From positions 1 to 64,000 of the forward strand of contig NZ_JABCQG010000008.1 in assembly GCF_015244565.1 (NCBI RefSeq): DNA of 64,000 nucleotides. Direction: 5' to 3'. The notes under the pieces are model-generated. The model worked only from the letters and a program-made list of their open reading frames with translations, had not been told where the DNA came from and did not search any database. The position numbers were made by a program, and so were the translations under genes. Positions 28,767-37,715 of this stretch are shown one piece after another; the first letter of the stretch is position 1, and each line of letters starts with the position of its first letter. Source of the DNA: Gluconobacter vitians. Its GTDB lineage: Bacteria; Pseudomonadota; Alphaproteobacteria; Acetobacterales; Acetobacteraceae.

Positions 28767-29671
28767 TGACCGCTCTTGTTCTGGTTGAAGTCGAAAACGG
28801 CGCGGTCCGTCAGGCTTCCCGTTCGGCCGTTGCCGCAGCCTCCCGCTTCGGTGACGTCGATGCCATCGTGTTCGGAGAGGGTGCGGAAGCCGCTGCTGCC
28901 CTGCCGAGGGTGACGCGCGTTCTCAGCGTGCCGGGTCTGGTCAATGATCTGGCCGAGCCCGCTGCCGATCTGCTCGCAACCCGCGCGAAGGACTACAGCC
29001 ACATCGTGGCCGCAGCGTCCGCCACCGGCAAGAACATCCTGCCGCGCCTGGCAGGTCTGCTGGACGTGCAGCCCATCCCCGACGTGGTCGAGATCAAGGA
29101 CGCTGACACGTTCGTGCGCCCGATCTATGCTGGCAACGCCCTGGCGACGGTCCGCTCTTCCGACAGCATCAAGGTGCTGACGATCCGCGGCTCCAATTTC
29201 GATCCGGTTGCGGCCGAAGGTGGCTCTGCTGCCGTTGAGACGGTCGAGGCTCCGGTCAGCGAAAAGTCCGTCTTCGTGAAGGTCGAGCTTTCGGCATCCG
29301 ACCGTCCGGAACTGGAATCCGCCCGCGTGGTGATTTCCGGCGGCAAGGGCATGAAGGACGCAGCGAACTTCAAGCTGCTCGAACCCATCGCCGACAAGCT
29401 GCATGCTGCCATTGGCGCATCGCGTGCGGCCGTGGATTCCGGCTTTGCCCCGAACGAGATGCAGGTCGGCCAGACCGGCAAGATCGTGGCACCGGAACTC
29501 TACATCGCCGTGGGCCTGTCGGGGGCGATCCAGCATCTGGCCGGCATGAAGGACAGCCGCGTCATCGTGGCGATCAACGCCGATCCGGAAGCGCCGATCT
29601 TCAAGGTCGCCGATTACGGGATCGTGGGCGATCTGTTCGAAGTCCTGCCGGAGCTTGAAAAGGCGCTGTAA
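28766..29671 (+). CDS. etfA: electron transfer flavoprotein alpha subunit
   Basis: This 301-residue FAD-binding subunit of ETF begins [19 protein letters not shown]. The C-terminal domain has [22 protein letters not shown] sequence ([16 protein letters not shown]) and the FAD signature [34 protein letters not shown]. It accepts electrons from flavin dehydrogenases and delivers them to the quinone oxidoreductase encoded upstream. The stop is followed by a strong terminator. Confidence 0.95.
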   Translation: MTALVLVEVENGAVRQASRSAVAAASRFGDVDAIVFGEGAEAAAALPRVTRVLSVPGLVNDLAEPAADLLATRAKDYSHIVAAASATGKNILPRLAGLLDVQPIPDVVEIKDADTFVRPIYAGNALATVRSSDSIKVLTIRGSNFDPVAAEGGSAAVETVEAPVSEKSVFVKVELSASDRPELESARVVISGGKGMKDAANFKLLEPIADKLHAAIGASRAAVDSGFAPNEMQVGQTGKIVAPELYIAVGLSGAIQHLAGMKDSRVIVAINADPEAPIFKVADYGIVGDLFEVLPELEKAL

Positions 29672-29693
29672 GGCGTCCTGTTCCTGAAACGGC

Positions 29694-29730
29694 AAAAAAG
29701 GGGCGCCCCATGACGGGACGCCCCTTTTTT
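29694..29730 (+). terminator. rho-independent terminator after etfA
   Basis: AAAAAAGGGGCG pairs with CGCCCCTTTTTT around a GC-rich loop, ending in six T. It ends the etfBA transcript and works on either strand. Confidence 0.88.
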
Positions 29731-29807
29731 CATGACAGGACCTGACAGAGGTTTAACTGGCTCTCCGCCGCCCATGAGGCACTCTTCCAGGCACGGAGAC
29801 ACCCATC

Positions 29808-30515
29808 ATGCCCCTACGCAAGTTCGCCCGAGACATCCTGTCTTGCCTACCCGTCCTTCTGGGCTTCCTGACCATTCACAGCGCCCTTGCCGCCGCCTAC
29901 ATCGTGCCCTCGGCCTCGATGGAGCCGACACTGATGATCGGGGACCAGATTGGCGTCGTTGTGCCCTCTTATGGTCTCAGCACGGCCAACCTGCCCTTCG
30001 GTGATGCCCTGAAGCCGCATGACAGTAGCGGAGGACGCCTCTTCGGGCATCTGCCCCGCCGCGGAGACGTCGTCGTGTTCCGCGCACCGGCCAATCTGCA
30101 TCAGACCTGGATCAAGCGCGTCATCGGCCTTCCCGGTGACAGGATCGCGCTCGTCCACGGACATGTCGTCCTGAATGGGACCGAACTGCCATGGAAGGAC
30201 ATGGGCCCTGCCCGCGAGGAGAGCCGCAGAGGCGTCTGGCTGCCCGCAGAACGCTATGAGGAAACCCTGCCGGGCAATGTGCATCACAACATCCTCAAAC
30301 TCTCGCAGGACGGCGAACTGGATAACATCGCGCCTTTCACGGTCCCGGCCGGTCATTTGTTCGTCATGGGCGACAACCGCGACAATTCCGCCGACTCACG
30401 GGTGAGTGTTGCGGAAGGCGGCGTAGGGCTTCTTCCGGTCTGGAATCTTCAGGGACAGGCAAAAGCCGTCCTCTGGTCATGGAGACATATGACCCGAACG
30501 GCACTCATTCTCTGA
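29808..30515 (+). CDS. lepB: signal peptidase I
   Basis: A 235-residue membrane peptidase that removes Sec signal peptides. One N-terminal transmembrane segment (LPVLLGFLTIHSALAAAYIV) precedes the catalytic box PSASMEPTL with nucleophile S37. The general-base Lys is in WIKRVIGLPGD, and the conserved box MGDNRDNSADSR is present. Only one membrane segment is seen, as is usual in Alphaproteobacteria. It lies 78 bases after the etfA terminator as a separate transcript, 60 bases before tRNA-Pro. Confidence 0.92.
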   Translation: MPLRKFARDILSCLPVLLGFLTIHSALAAAYIVPSASMEPTLMIGDQIGVVVPSYGLSTANLPFGDALKPHDSSGGRLFGHLPRRGDVVVFRAPANLHQTWIKRVIGLPGDRIALVHGHVVLNGTELPWKDMGPAREESRRGVWLPAERYEETLPGNVHHNILKLSQDGELDNIAPFTVPAGHLFVMGDNRDNSADSRVSVAEGGVGLLPVWNLQGQAKAVLWSWRHMTRTALIL

Positions 30516-30575
30516 TTTTTCGCTCTGGCCTCTTGCAGGAAAGCGTTAACCCCTGTAGGAGAAGCGCCGTCGGCC

Positions 30576-30651
30576 GGAGTGTAGCTCAGCCTGGTAGAGC
30601 ACTGTGTTCGGGACGCAGGGGCCGGAGGTTCGAATCCTCTCACTCCGACCA
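30576..30651 (+). tRNA. tRNA-Pro (anticodon CGG)
   Basis: A 76-base cloverleaf with encoded CCA: acceptor CGGAGTG pairs with CACTCCG, D arm GCTC...GAGC, anticodon stem CTGTG/CGCAG with loop TTCGGGA (anticodon CGG), and T loop TTCGAAT. It reads codon CCG. Confidence 0.95.
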
Positions 30652-30726
30652 GCCGATAATTTTTCCAGAAATCGCCGATACAGTTTCTTGGCCTCAGGCC
30701 AGCGCATTTCTGCGCCTGAAACGCAG

Positions 30727-30758
30727 AAAAATGCCCTCCCCCTTTCGGAAGAGGGCAA
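30727..30758 (-). terminator. terminator of the levansucrase gene
   Basis: On the minus strand GCCCTCTTCC pairs with GGGGGAGGGC across GAAA, followed by ATTTTT. It lies 8 bases past the levansucrase stop. Confidence 0.75.
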
Positions 30759-30765
30759 AACGGCT

Positions 30766-32076
30766 TCAGGAACGCTTGTCCCAGGCCGAAGAGGTCGGCC
30801 AGACGCCCTGGGCGTAGACCTGACCATAAGCATGAACTTCCGTCAGGAAGGTCCGCTCACCGTCGAGGACGATCTTCACCGTCGGCGCCAGCGTGCCACC
30901 GATGCGATAGATTTCCGGATTCTGCGGATCAGCCGAACCGGGCTGCGGCAGGGTGTCAATGAAAGACTGCACGTAACCGGCAGGATCGACGAAGTGCGAG
31001 TAGGTCTCGTACGGCGCAGCGGACGGATTGCCGAGCACGAGGCCGGACCCGTTCAGCGGGGTATACGGGCCGAAAATGCCGTTGCGTGACACGAAACCAT
31101 ACACACCATCCGGACCCGTGCTGTTGCCGGTGAAGGTGGAGTGATGGGAAATCGTGAACAGATAGGTCAGACCGTCCTGGAACACGACATGGGGGCGTTC
31201 CGTCTGGTCATTGACGCCGAGCGCGGTGACAAGCGCCGGCAGCATTTCCCACTGCGAGAAATCACCCTTTGTGGAGTCGGATTTCAGACGCGCAATACCG
31301 ATAGCGGCGGCACCATACTGCGCACCGGCCGGAACGGTCGTGGCCGGCGGCACGAGACCCATCTCGTCGGAGCCGATGGTGAAGTCACCGCGCATACCCG
31401 GAACATTGCCTTCAAACAGGGCATAGATCTGGTTGTCGTCCGGGTTACGGAAGATGTGCGGATCGCGGAAGTCCCAGTACTGGTCCTCGACGATGTTGGC
31501 GTAGTTCACGCCGTCCGCCTGGAACATGTCCGTGCAGACATCGAAGCCCTCGAACCACACGCCATTGGCATCCGCGAGAACACGGCCCGTCGTGTAGGAC
31601 GGAACGGACTCGGACGGGGTGTCATTGACGGAGGTGTAGAACAGATCGACCGTGCTGCCGCTGTTCTCGCGCATGACCGCGCAGCCGGACCATTCCCAAC
31701 TGCGGGAGTTGGCGCCTTCCTTGATGACACGACCGCCGAACTTCCAGTCCGCGCCATTGCCGGTGCGACTGTAGTAGTAGCCGATATAGGAATAGTTGTT
31801 GCGGCTGTGCCAGCCCTCAACCGTATCGCCCGTTGCGGAGCGGTCGGCCACGAGGGCGAACATGACGTACCAGCCTTTGAAGGTCACGGTTTTGCCGTGG
31901 ATGTCGCGCAGCAGCCAGGTATCCCACTGCCACACATCGGAATCGATGACCGGGAAAGCATAGTCGATGACCGGCATGGTCGTGGTCGGATCATCGGTAT
32001 GGATCTTCATCGCGTCAGCGATCGTCCAGCGCGAACCCGACTGGATTGCGCTTTGCGTGCTGGAAACAGCGTTCAT
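30766..32076 (-). CDS. levansucrase (GH68 fructosyltransferase)
   Basis: A 436-residue GH68 enzyme that splits sucrose and builds levan (inulin-type linkage cannot be excluded). The catalytic residues are clear: nucleophile D52 in WQWDTW, transition-state stabiliser D205 in DFRDPHIF and acid/base E293 in QTERPHVVF. The protein begins MNAVSSTQSAIQSGSRWTIADAM and has no signal peptide, as in the Zymomonas and some Gluconobacter enzymes that leave the cell by an unknown route. It is transcribed alone, with an unusually long 5' region bearing two inverted repeats and its own terminator. It acts on extracellular sucrose if exported. Confidence 0.92.
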   Translation of the reverse strand: MNAVSSTQSAIQSGSRWTIADAMKIHTDDPTTTMPVIDYAFPVIDSDVWQWDTWLLRDIHGKTVTFKGWYVMFALVADRSATGDTVEGWHSRNNYSYIGYYYSRTGNGADWKFGGRVIKEGANSRSWEWSGCAVMRENSGSTVDLFYTSVNDTPSESVPSYTTGRVLADANGVWFEGFDVCTDMFQADGVNYANIVEDQYWDFRDPHIFRNPDDNQIYALFEGNVPGMRGDFTIGSDEMGLVPPATTVPAGAQYGAAAIGIARLKSDSTKGDFSQWEMLPALVTALGVNDQTERPHVVFQDGLTYLFTISHHSTFTGNSTGPDGVYGFVSRNGIFGPYTPLNGSGLVLGNPSAAPYETYSHFVDPAGYVQSFIDTLPQPGSADPQNPEIYRIGGTLAPTVKIVLDGERTFLTEVHAYGQVYAQGVWPTSSAWDKRS

Positions 32077-32482
32077 GATTTTTCCCGTAAATGAAAAAAG
32101 AAAGTTTCAGACAGTTTCCAGGAACCGGAACATCGTATTGATTCCAGATCCTGGAAACCTTGCAGAAGAAAGCTGTCTCGGGCCTGTATGGAGCCGTAAT
32201 TTCTCCACAGGACACCGTATCTTTCTTCTGAAGCAGGCAACAAAAAAAGGCCTGTCCTTTCGGAGAGACCTTTTTGCAAAAACTTTATCTCAAATTATTT
32301 TATGAGCCATTTATTGACTGTGTTTTATGGCTCAATGCCACAGTTATAGGGAAAGGCTGCGCGCAATGCAAGCCGAAAAATGCTGTACTTCCCCGCCGAC
32401 CGTCGTCCGAGCCGCGCATGGGCACAAAAAAACCCACCCGGTGACGGGTGGGTTCCTTCAGGAAACCAGAAGGTTACAGCAC
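32077..32482. promoter_or_regulatory. long regulatory spacer upstream of the levansucrase gene
   Basis: This 406-base stretch has no gene. It holds the hemH terminator (32426-32454), a perfect 8-base inverted repeat TGAGCCAT (32303-32310) / ATGGCTCA (32327-32334) spaced by 16, an A/T-flanked hairpin around 32241-32275, and A/T-rich sequence at 32280-32330 that could be the promoter. The hairpin lies between the inverted repeat and the levansucrase start, so it may attenuate the transcript. Confidence 0.4.
32426..32454 (-). terminator. rho-independent terminator after hemH
   Basis: On the minus strand AACCCACCCG pairs with CGGGTGGGTT across a TCAC loop, followed by seven T. It lies 29 bases past the hemH stop. 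Confidence 0.85.
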
Positions 32483-33514
32483 TCAGCGGCGCTGGAAACC
32501 GGCCATTGCCGAGCGTGAAAGCTCTTCCAGAAGATCGACGGCGCCTTTCGAATCGTTCAGGCAGGGAATAAGGGCAAATTCCTCCCCTCCTGCTTCCATG
32601 AACTCTTCCCGAAGCTCGTTTCCGATTTCATCGAGAGTCTCAAGGCAGTCCACCATGAACCCTGGCATGATAACGGCGATCTTCGTGATGCCCTGCTTCG
32701 GAAGAGCCGTGACGAAGGGCGCCGTATAGGGCTGAACCCATTCGAGCGGTCCAAACCGGGACTGGAATGTCAGTGGCATCTGCGCTTCATCAAGATCCAG
32801 GGTCTTGCGCAGGGCAGCAATAGTCCGCTCGCATTCGTCGCGATACGTGTCGCCCTTTTCAATACAGACCTTGGGCAGCCCATGGAACGAGGCCACGATC
32901 TGCTGCGGCTTGAAGCTCAGACCGGCCAGCGTCTCCCGCACGGATGTCTCGAGAGCGCGGATGAATGCGGGATGATCCGGAAATGACGGGACGGTCAGCA
33001 CGGCCGGCTGGCGACGCAGGCGCATGAGCGCGCGAAAAAGCTGATCGTTGGCGGTTGCGGTCGTTGTCGCGGAATATTGCGGGTAAAGCGCGATGCTGAC
33101 GATCCGGTCGCAGCCCTGATCCATCAGGCTTTCAACAGCCTTCGCAACAGAAGGGCGACCATAACGCATCCCCCATTCAACGGGGACGCCATCGGCACGA
33201 AGCCGTTCCGCCAGACCTTCGGCCTGCCTGCGCGTATAGACCCGCAACGGGGACGCGTTTTCTTCCTTGTGCCAGATCCGCGCATAGTTTGCGCCGCTGG
33301 CAAAGGGACGTTTTGTCAGGATGATGCCCTGCAGGATCGGCTGCCAGATCAGGGGAGGGCTCTCGATGACACGTCGGTCAGAGAGAAATTCGCTCAGATA
33401 TCGCCTTACCGAGAAATAGCCTGTGTCATCAGGCGTCCCGAGATTGATAAGGAGAATACCGGTCCGGCCTTCTGGCGGAGGAGCGATACGGGGGGTTTTG
33501 TGAAGAAATGCCAT
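32483..33514 (-). CDS. hemH: ferrochelatase
   Basis: A 343-residue enzyme that inserts Fe2+ into protoporphyrin IX, the last step of haem synthesis. It contains GILLINLGTPDD near the start, the region ALYPQYSATTTA, the catalytic histidine in IVASFHGLPKVCIEKGDTY, the segment FQSRFGPLEWVQPYT and the late Glu-bearing motif DCLETLDEIGNELREEF. The length is normal. It supplies haem for cytochromes, and Hmp is also in this window. It is a single gene with its own terminator. Confidence 0.95.
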   Translation of the reverse strand: MAFLHKTPRIAPPPEGRTGILLINLGTPDDTGYFSVRRYLSEFLSDRRVIESPPLIWQPILQGIILTKRPFASGANYARIWHKEENASPLRVYTRRQAEGLAERLRADGVPVEWGMRYGRPSVAKAVESLMDQGCDRIVSIALYPQYSATTTATANDQLFRALMRLRRQPAVLTVPSFPDHPAFIRALETSVRETLAGLSFKPQQIVASFHGLPKVCIEKGDTYRDECERTIAALRKTLDLDEAQMPLTFQSRFGPLEWVQPYTAPFVTALPKQGITKIAVIMPGFMVDCLETLDEIGNELREEFMEAGGEEFALIPCLNDSKGAVDLLEELSRSAMAGFQRR

Positions 33515-33592
33515 AGTGCCCTCTACTCTGGAACCGGGAAGGCACTTAGGAAAGAGGTAAAGCGTCTGGAGATACGCGCCCCTTGCGGGACG

Positions 33593-33724
33593 CTATCGTC
33601 GATGCCTTACTTTCGCATAGGAAACATCCGGTTTCCGCGTCCCTTGCAACATAGTATAGGCAAACACCGCAACAGCGATTGTCATCGGACCAACATACGG
33701 CAGAAGAGTATTCGTCAAAGCCAT
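33593..33724 (-). CDS. small single-span membrane protein, 43 aa
   Basis: A 43-residue gene: MALTNTLLPYVGPMTIAVAV then FAYTMLQGTRKPDVSYAKVR and a final HRR. It has one hydrophobic helix (about residues 7-26) and a basic C-terminal tail, so it probably inserts with the tail in the cytoplasm. A strong ribosome site GGAGG lies 6 bases before the ATG, which supports translation. The different-frame open frame covering this place lacks such a site. No family is recognised. It stands 78 bases upstream of hemH on the same strand and could share its transcript. Confidence 0.6.
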   Translation of the reverse strand: MALTNTLLPYVGPMTIAVAVFAYTMLQGTRKPDVSYAKVRHRR

Positions 33725-33973
33725 ACTTGCCTCCTTTGAGCCTTTGGAAAAGATTTTCTGGTGGGCTCGATTCAGAGATTGAGCACATCGCGTCTGCGTT
33801 TCAACAAAAAAATTCCGAATTCTTCAAAAAACATTCAAGGAAATGAAATATTCCCCTGTTTTCAGCATATTAAGAGAATACGACTCTGCGTCACCTTGTC
33901 TGCTGATGGCAACCATCCCATCTCAAAGCTGTTACAGACGCACAGTCCGATTTTGAAACAAGGATTTCCAGAC

Positions 33974-34396
33974 ATGGCTACACAGGATCCCGTCATTTAC
34001 GTTGTTGCCGACGGCGAAAAAGCCCGTTTCCTGCGCCTTGAAGGCCCGCAGCTCCGCACCATCGCAAGCTTCGACCTGCACAAGGGTTCCAATGCGGAGA
34101 CGGATGTCGGCTCCATCAAGGCACCGCGCGAAAATCCGCATGAGCAGCTCAAGGAACATTTCACCCGCGATCTGGCTGGCCACATCAACAAGGCCGCACA
34201 GAACAGCGATGTGGAAGGAATCCTGCTTGTTGCACCGGCGCAGGCCATGCATGAAATCCGCGAACATCTCGACAAACCGACGACCAAGAAGCTCTTCAAG
34301 ACGGTGGTCAAGGATCTCGTCAACACGCCTGACCACGACCTGCTGAAGCACCTCGACCGCCCGGAAACCGGCTGGCCCGAACTCGCTTCCGTCTGA
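33974..34396 (+). CDS. host attachment protein family (PF10116-like)
   Basis: A 140-residue cytoplasmic-looking protein of the family named after an Agrobacterium factor needed for attachment to host cells. Recognisable parts are VIYVVADGEKARFLRLEGPQL near the start, DVGSIKAPRENPHEQLKEHFTRDLAGHIN in the middle and GILLVAPAQAMHEIREHL. The fold is related to the archaeal release factor eRF1 domain family; the biochemical role is unknown. The ATG at 33974 is preceded by AAGGA. A 249-base spacer to the small membrane gene contains only A/T-rich sequence. Confidence 0.8.
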   Translation: MATQDPVIYVVADGEKARFLRLEGPQLRTIASFDLHKGSNAETDVGSIKAPRENPHEQLKEHFTRDLAGHINKAAQNSDVEGILLVAPAQAMHEIREHLDKPTTKKLFKTVVKDLVNTPDHDLLKHLDRPETGWPELASV

Positions 34397-34498
34397 TTTC
34401 GATCAGATCTGCGGGATGGCTTTCAGACAGCTTTCCCGCAACACGGGATTGCCTCGCTTCGATCGTTTCCGGTCAGAGCGATGACAGTCCCGAAGACT

Positions 34499-35389
34499 TC
34501 AGATCCGTCTGGCAAGCGCCAGATGCAGATTTCCCCGCGTCTGTTCCAGAAGCGGCTCGATATCAGCCAGAGCCACTCCACGTCGCAACAGAACAGCCCG
34601 TTTCGTGTTCCCCTGGACCAGTTTGAGGGCTTCACGCGCCTCCTCGGCCGTTCCACCAGCCAATTCCATGACCATCCGCTCCGCACGGGCCTGAAGCTTG
34701 TCGTTGCTGATGCGCATATCCACCATGCGACCGCGATAGACATGCCCCAAGCGCGTCATCAGCGCCGTGGAAAACAGGTTCAGTGTGACTTTCTGCGCAG
34801 TCCCGGCGGCCATGCGCGTTGACCCAGCCAGAACCTCGGCACCCGTCGGAATGCAGATTCCGAGTTCCGCTTCCCTCAGCAGACGCGATTCCGGATTGCC
34901 GCTGATACCGATCGTCAGCGCACCCACTTCCCGCCCGAACTGAACGATGGCGCAGGTATAGGGCGTATTGCCGCTCGCCGCGACGCCGATCACCACGTCA
35001 TGTTCATTCGGATGATGCTCCATCAGATCAAGCCGCGCCTGATCTTCCCGGTCCTCCGCGCCTTCGGCGGCCTGGGTCGTCGCCCCTGCCCCGCCGGCTA
35101 GAAGCAGAACCAGATTCTCCGGAGCCAGACCAAAGGTCGGCGTCAGTTCAACACCGTCCTGCAATCCGATCCGCCCGGACGTCCCCGCCCCCGCATAGAC
35201 CAGCCGGCCACCAGCTTGCAGCCGGGGCACAGCTGCCTCGACGGCCCGCTCAATAGACGGCAATGCCTCGCCAACCCGGTCCAAAGCCGCTTTCTGGGAC
35301 GTCAGAAGCCGGTCCAGAAGAACGTCGAGCGACAGGCGCTCGATATCCTCATTGGCTGCAAGAACCGTCTCGGTACGGGATAACGTCAT
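34499..35389 (-). CDS. murQ: N-acetylmuramic acid 6-phosphate etherase
   Basis: A 296-residue SIS-domain enzyme that cleaves the lactyl ether of MurNAc-6-P in cell-wall recycling. It shows VYAGAGTSGRIGLQDGVELTPTFG with the catalytic Glu, AAEGAEDRED with the second Glu, and GVAASGNTPY plus AGSTRMAAGTAQK, both typical of MurQ. Three bases upstream of the ATG is an in-frame GTG that could also start translation. The ATG lies 4 bases after the asd stop, so murQ is read with asd. No anhydro-MurNAc kinase gene is adjacent. Confidence 0.93.
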   Translation of the reverse strand: MTLSRTETVLAANEDIERLSLDVLLDRLLTSQKAALDRVGEALPSIERAVEAAVPRLQAGGRLVYAGAGTSGRIGLQDGVELTPTFGLAPENLVLLLAGGAGATTQAAEGAEDREDQARLDLMEHHPNEHDVVIGVAASGNTPYTCAIVQFGREVGALTIGISGNPESRLLREAELGICIPTGAEVLAGSTRMAAGTAQKVTLNLFSTALMTRLGHVYRGRMVDMRISNDKLQARAERMVMELAGGTAEEAREALKLVQGNTKRAVLLRRGVALADIEPLLEQTRGNLHLALARRI

Positions 35390-35392
35390 CAC

Positions 35393-36457
35393 TCAGTCTT
35401 CGTCTTCATCCGGCACTTCGTTGCGACGGAACAGCTGCCCGTCCTTTAGAAGCCCCTGCTCCACGATGCTTTCCGCAATCTGGACCGCATTGAGCGCCGC
35501 ACCCTTGCGCAGGTTGTCGGACACACACCACAGCGCCAGACCGTTCTCGACCGACGGATCAATCCGCAGGCGGGATACATAGGTTGCATCCTCACCCACA
35601 CATTCGATCGGCGTGACATAGCCGCCGTCTTCGCGCTCATCCCGCAGGATCACGCCCGGTGCCTTGCGCAGCGCCTCGCGTGCCTTCTTCAGATCAACCG
35701 GCTTCTCGCATTCGATGCTGATGGCCTCGGAATGTCCGATGAACACCGGAACGCGCACGCAGGTCGCTAGGACCTTGATGTCCGGGTCCATGATCTTGCG
35801 GGTCTCAACCACCATCTTCCATTCTTCCTTGGTCGCACCGTCGTCCATGAAACGGTCGATATGGGGAATGACGTTGAAGGCGATCTGCTTGGTGAACTGC
35901 GCGACCGTCGGCGGATCATTGACGAACGTGCCCTTGGTCTGGGCGAACAGCTCGTCCATGCCGTCCTTGCCCGCGCCGGAAACAGCCTGATAGGTCGAGA
36001 CCACGATGCGCTTGATCCGGAACAGGTCATGCAGCGGCTTGAGCGCCACCAGCATCTGCGCGGTCGAGCAGTTCGGGTTGGCGATGATACCACGGCTGGC
36101 CTTGCCGATTGCCGCCGCATTCACTTCCGGCACGATCAGCGGCACGCCCGGCTCCATGCGGAAATGTGACGTGTTGTCGATCACCACACATCCCGCAGCC
36201 GCAGCCTTCGGCGCATAGACGGCCGAAACCGCACCACCCGGCGAGAACAGCGCAATATCCCAGCCCTTGAAGTCGAACGTTTCGAGGTTCTGGACCTTCA
36301 GGACTTTCTTGTCCCCGAAAGAAATCTCACGCCCGGCCGAACGCGGAGAAGCCAGCGCCACAACTTCATCGACCGGAAAGTCCCGCTCCGCCAGAATTCG
36401 CAGCAGTTCACGCCCCACCGCACCCGTGGCGCCAACAACCGCAACCCGATAACCCAT
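35393..36457 (-). CDS. asd: aspartate-semialdehyde dehydrogenase
   Basis: A 354-residue NADPH enzyme reducing aspartyl phosphate to the semialdehyde, the branch point for lysine/DAP, threonine and methionine. It starts YRVAVVGATGAVGRELLRIL, has the active-site Cys in NPNCSTAQM and the conserved STYQAVSGAGKDGMDEL. It is slightly longer than usual, ending in an acidic tail (EVPDEDED). It works in the same pathway as dapB in this window and is followed immediately by murQ. Confidence 0.96.
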   Translation of the reverse strand: MGYRVAVVGATGAVGRELLRILAERDFPVDEVVALASPRSAGREISFGDKKVLKVQNLETFDFKGWDIALFSPGGAVSAVYAPKAAAAGCVVIDNTSHFRMEPGVPLIVPEVNAAAIGKASRGIIANPNCSTAQMLVALKPLHDLFRIKRIVVSTYQAVSGAGKDGMDELFAQTKGTFVNDPPTVAQFTKQIAFNVIPHIDRFMDDGATKEEWKMVVETRKIMDPDIKVLATCVRVPVFIGHSEAISIECEKPVDLKKAREALRKAPGVILRDEREDGGYVTPIECVGEDATYVSRLRIDPSVENGLALWCVSDNLRKGAALNAVQIAESIVEQGLLKDGQLFRRNEVPDEDED

Positions 36458-36480
36458 GATCTTTTCCCGTTCCCTGAAAA

Positions 36481-37119
36481 TCAGCCCGAAAAGGGCAGAC
36501 GCTTTAAAAGCGCCGACAGACGGTGCCGCCGCAGTTCGTAGCGGGCCTTGCGCCCCGTCGCCATGTAGTTGAGCTGGATCGCATACCGTGTTCCCACGAA
36601 CTGCCGGTGCCCATGCCAGGTCGCCGGACCGTTCGGAAACACCAGCAGTGTCCCTTCCGCCGGCGTCACCTCGACGTCGAAATCCTCGACATCATCCGGC
36701 CCGTTCAGCAGCCGCAGACAGCCATCACGCGACGCCCAGTCCTCGCCCCGCGGATTGAGATACAGCAGGATCGTGACCAGTTTGGCCTCAGAGTCCCGAT
36801 GGATCCGCCCGTCCTTTTCCCGCGTGCGTCCGCGCACTGTCAGCATGGTCGGCGCATCCGCCAGATCCAGCCCGAATTTTTCAGCCACCAGCGCCTTGAG
36901 CTTCGGACCCTGCAGTTCCGCGATCATGGCCGAGACATGCGGCGTCAGCTTCAGCGCTTCCGGCGGAAAGGAGCCGCCGGATTTCATCTCCGGCAGTTCG
37001 GAGACAACCGCCTTCAGATCGTCATTGCCGATGAAGTGCGGCACCACCACATGCGGAAACGGTTTTTCCGCAACGGGCGTGCTCTCGAACGCATCATAAT
37101 CAAGGGAAATCCTGCTCAT
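36481..37119 (-). CDS. 2-oxoglutarate/Fe(II)-dependent oxygenase
   Basis: A 212-residue prolyl-4-hydroxylase-type dioxygenase. The iron ligands are His and Asp in GRIHRDSEAK (HxD) and the distal His in ATWHGHRQF. The Arg that binds 2-oxoglutarate is in GTRYAIQLNY, and the segment CLRLLNGPDDVEDFDVEVTPAEGTLLVFPN is typical of the fold. The ATG at 37119 gives MSRISLDYDAFEST; the upstream frame is not protein-like. The substrate is unknown. It ends 23 bases before asd on the same strand. Confidence 0.82.
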   Translation of the reverse strand: MSRISLDYDAFESTPVAEKPFPHVVVPHFIGNDDLKAVVSELPEMKSGGSFPPEALKLTPHVSAMIAELQGPKLKALVAEKFGLDLADAPTMLTVRGRTREKDGRIHRDSEAKLVTILLYLNPRGEDWASRDGCLRLLNGPDDVEDFDVEVTPAEGTLLVFPNGPATWHGHRQFVGTRYAIQLNYMATGRKARYELRRHRLSALLKRLPFSG

Positions 37120-37199
37120 GGTGCAGGAGGCTAGACGCGGCCCACGTCTGCGACAAGGCCTATTCCACACATGTGAGACCTGCCTTTTGCGAAAGAATA

Positions 37200-37523
37200 T
37201 TACCCCCGCAGCAGCCTGTGCACCTTCACCATCCGGCTTGTCGCCAGATAGCGGACATATCCTGCCCCCAGACGGTTTGCACCACCTGTGCAGACATGGG
37301 GTTTCGGCTGGGACGAAACCTGCCCGTTCCATACGGTGTGCAGAAGGCGCGGATCGATCCTGCATTCCAGCAGTCGATGATCCACACCCGACTGACCAGC
37401 ATCATCTGTCAGAACAGTATGCGCGGAGAGATCATCGCGCTGAGGGCCATCAGCCGCGAGGGACATCCCAGTCAGGGCAAGAACATTTCCTGTCACAACC
37501 GCCAGAAACAGCAGAGCACGCAT
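37200..37523 (-). CDS. hypothetical secreted protein
   Basis: A 107-residue protein with a likely signal peptide (MRALLFLAVVTGNVLALTGMSLAADG) and a polar mature part containing two Cys (ECRIDP and HVCTGG) that could pair in the periplasm. The ATG at 37523 follows GGGAG at a good distance. The frame starts a few codons earlier at another Met that lacks such a site. No family is recognised. It stands upstream of the oxygenase gene on the same strand, 80 bases away. Confidence 0.4.
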   Translation of the reverse strand: MRALLFLAVVTGNVLALTGMSLAADGPQRDDLSAHTVLTDDAGQSGVDHRLLECRIDPRLLHTVWNGQVSSQPKPHVCTGGANRLGAGYVRYLATSRMVKVHRLLRG

Positions 37524-37715
37524 GTGCGGAACTCCCATCTCAACGAGGCCGGCTCAAGACCGGTCATCGGACTAGACGACTCTCGGCCCTCAAAAGTTGC
37601 GGCAACTTTGTGGCAGATCGGACAGATTTCTGCCTTCAAGCGGTCCGACCACTGGAATCCCACATGATTTTCCTGCCTCAATTGCTCTCCATTTTCCGAC
37701 CCAAGGCGTCCTTTC

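Noticed and set aside
33546..33788. 80-codon open frame on the minus strand near hemH
   Set aside because: It is Cys/Ser-rich without a ribosome site; the 43-residue frame in the same place has GGAGG and a clean membrane helix.
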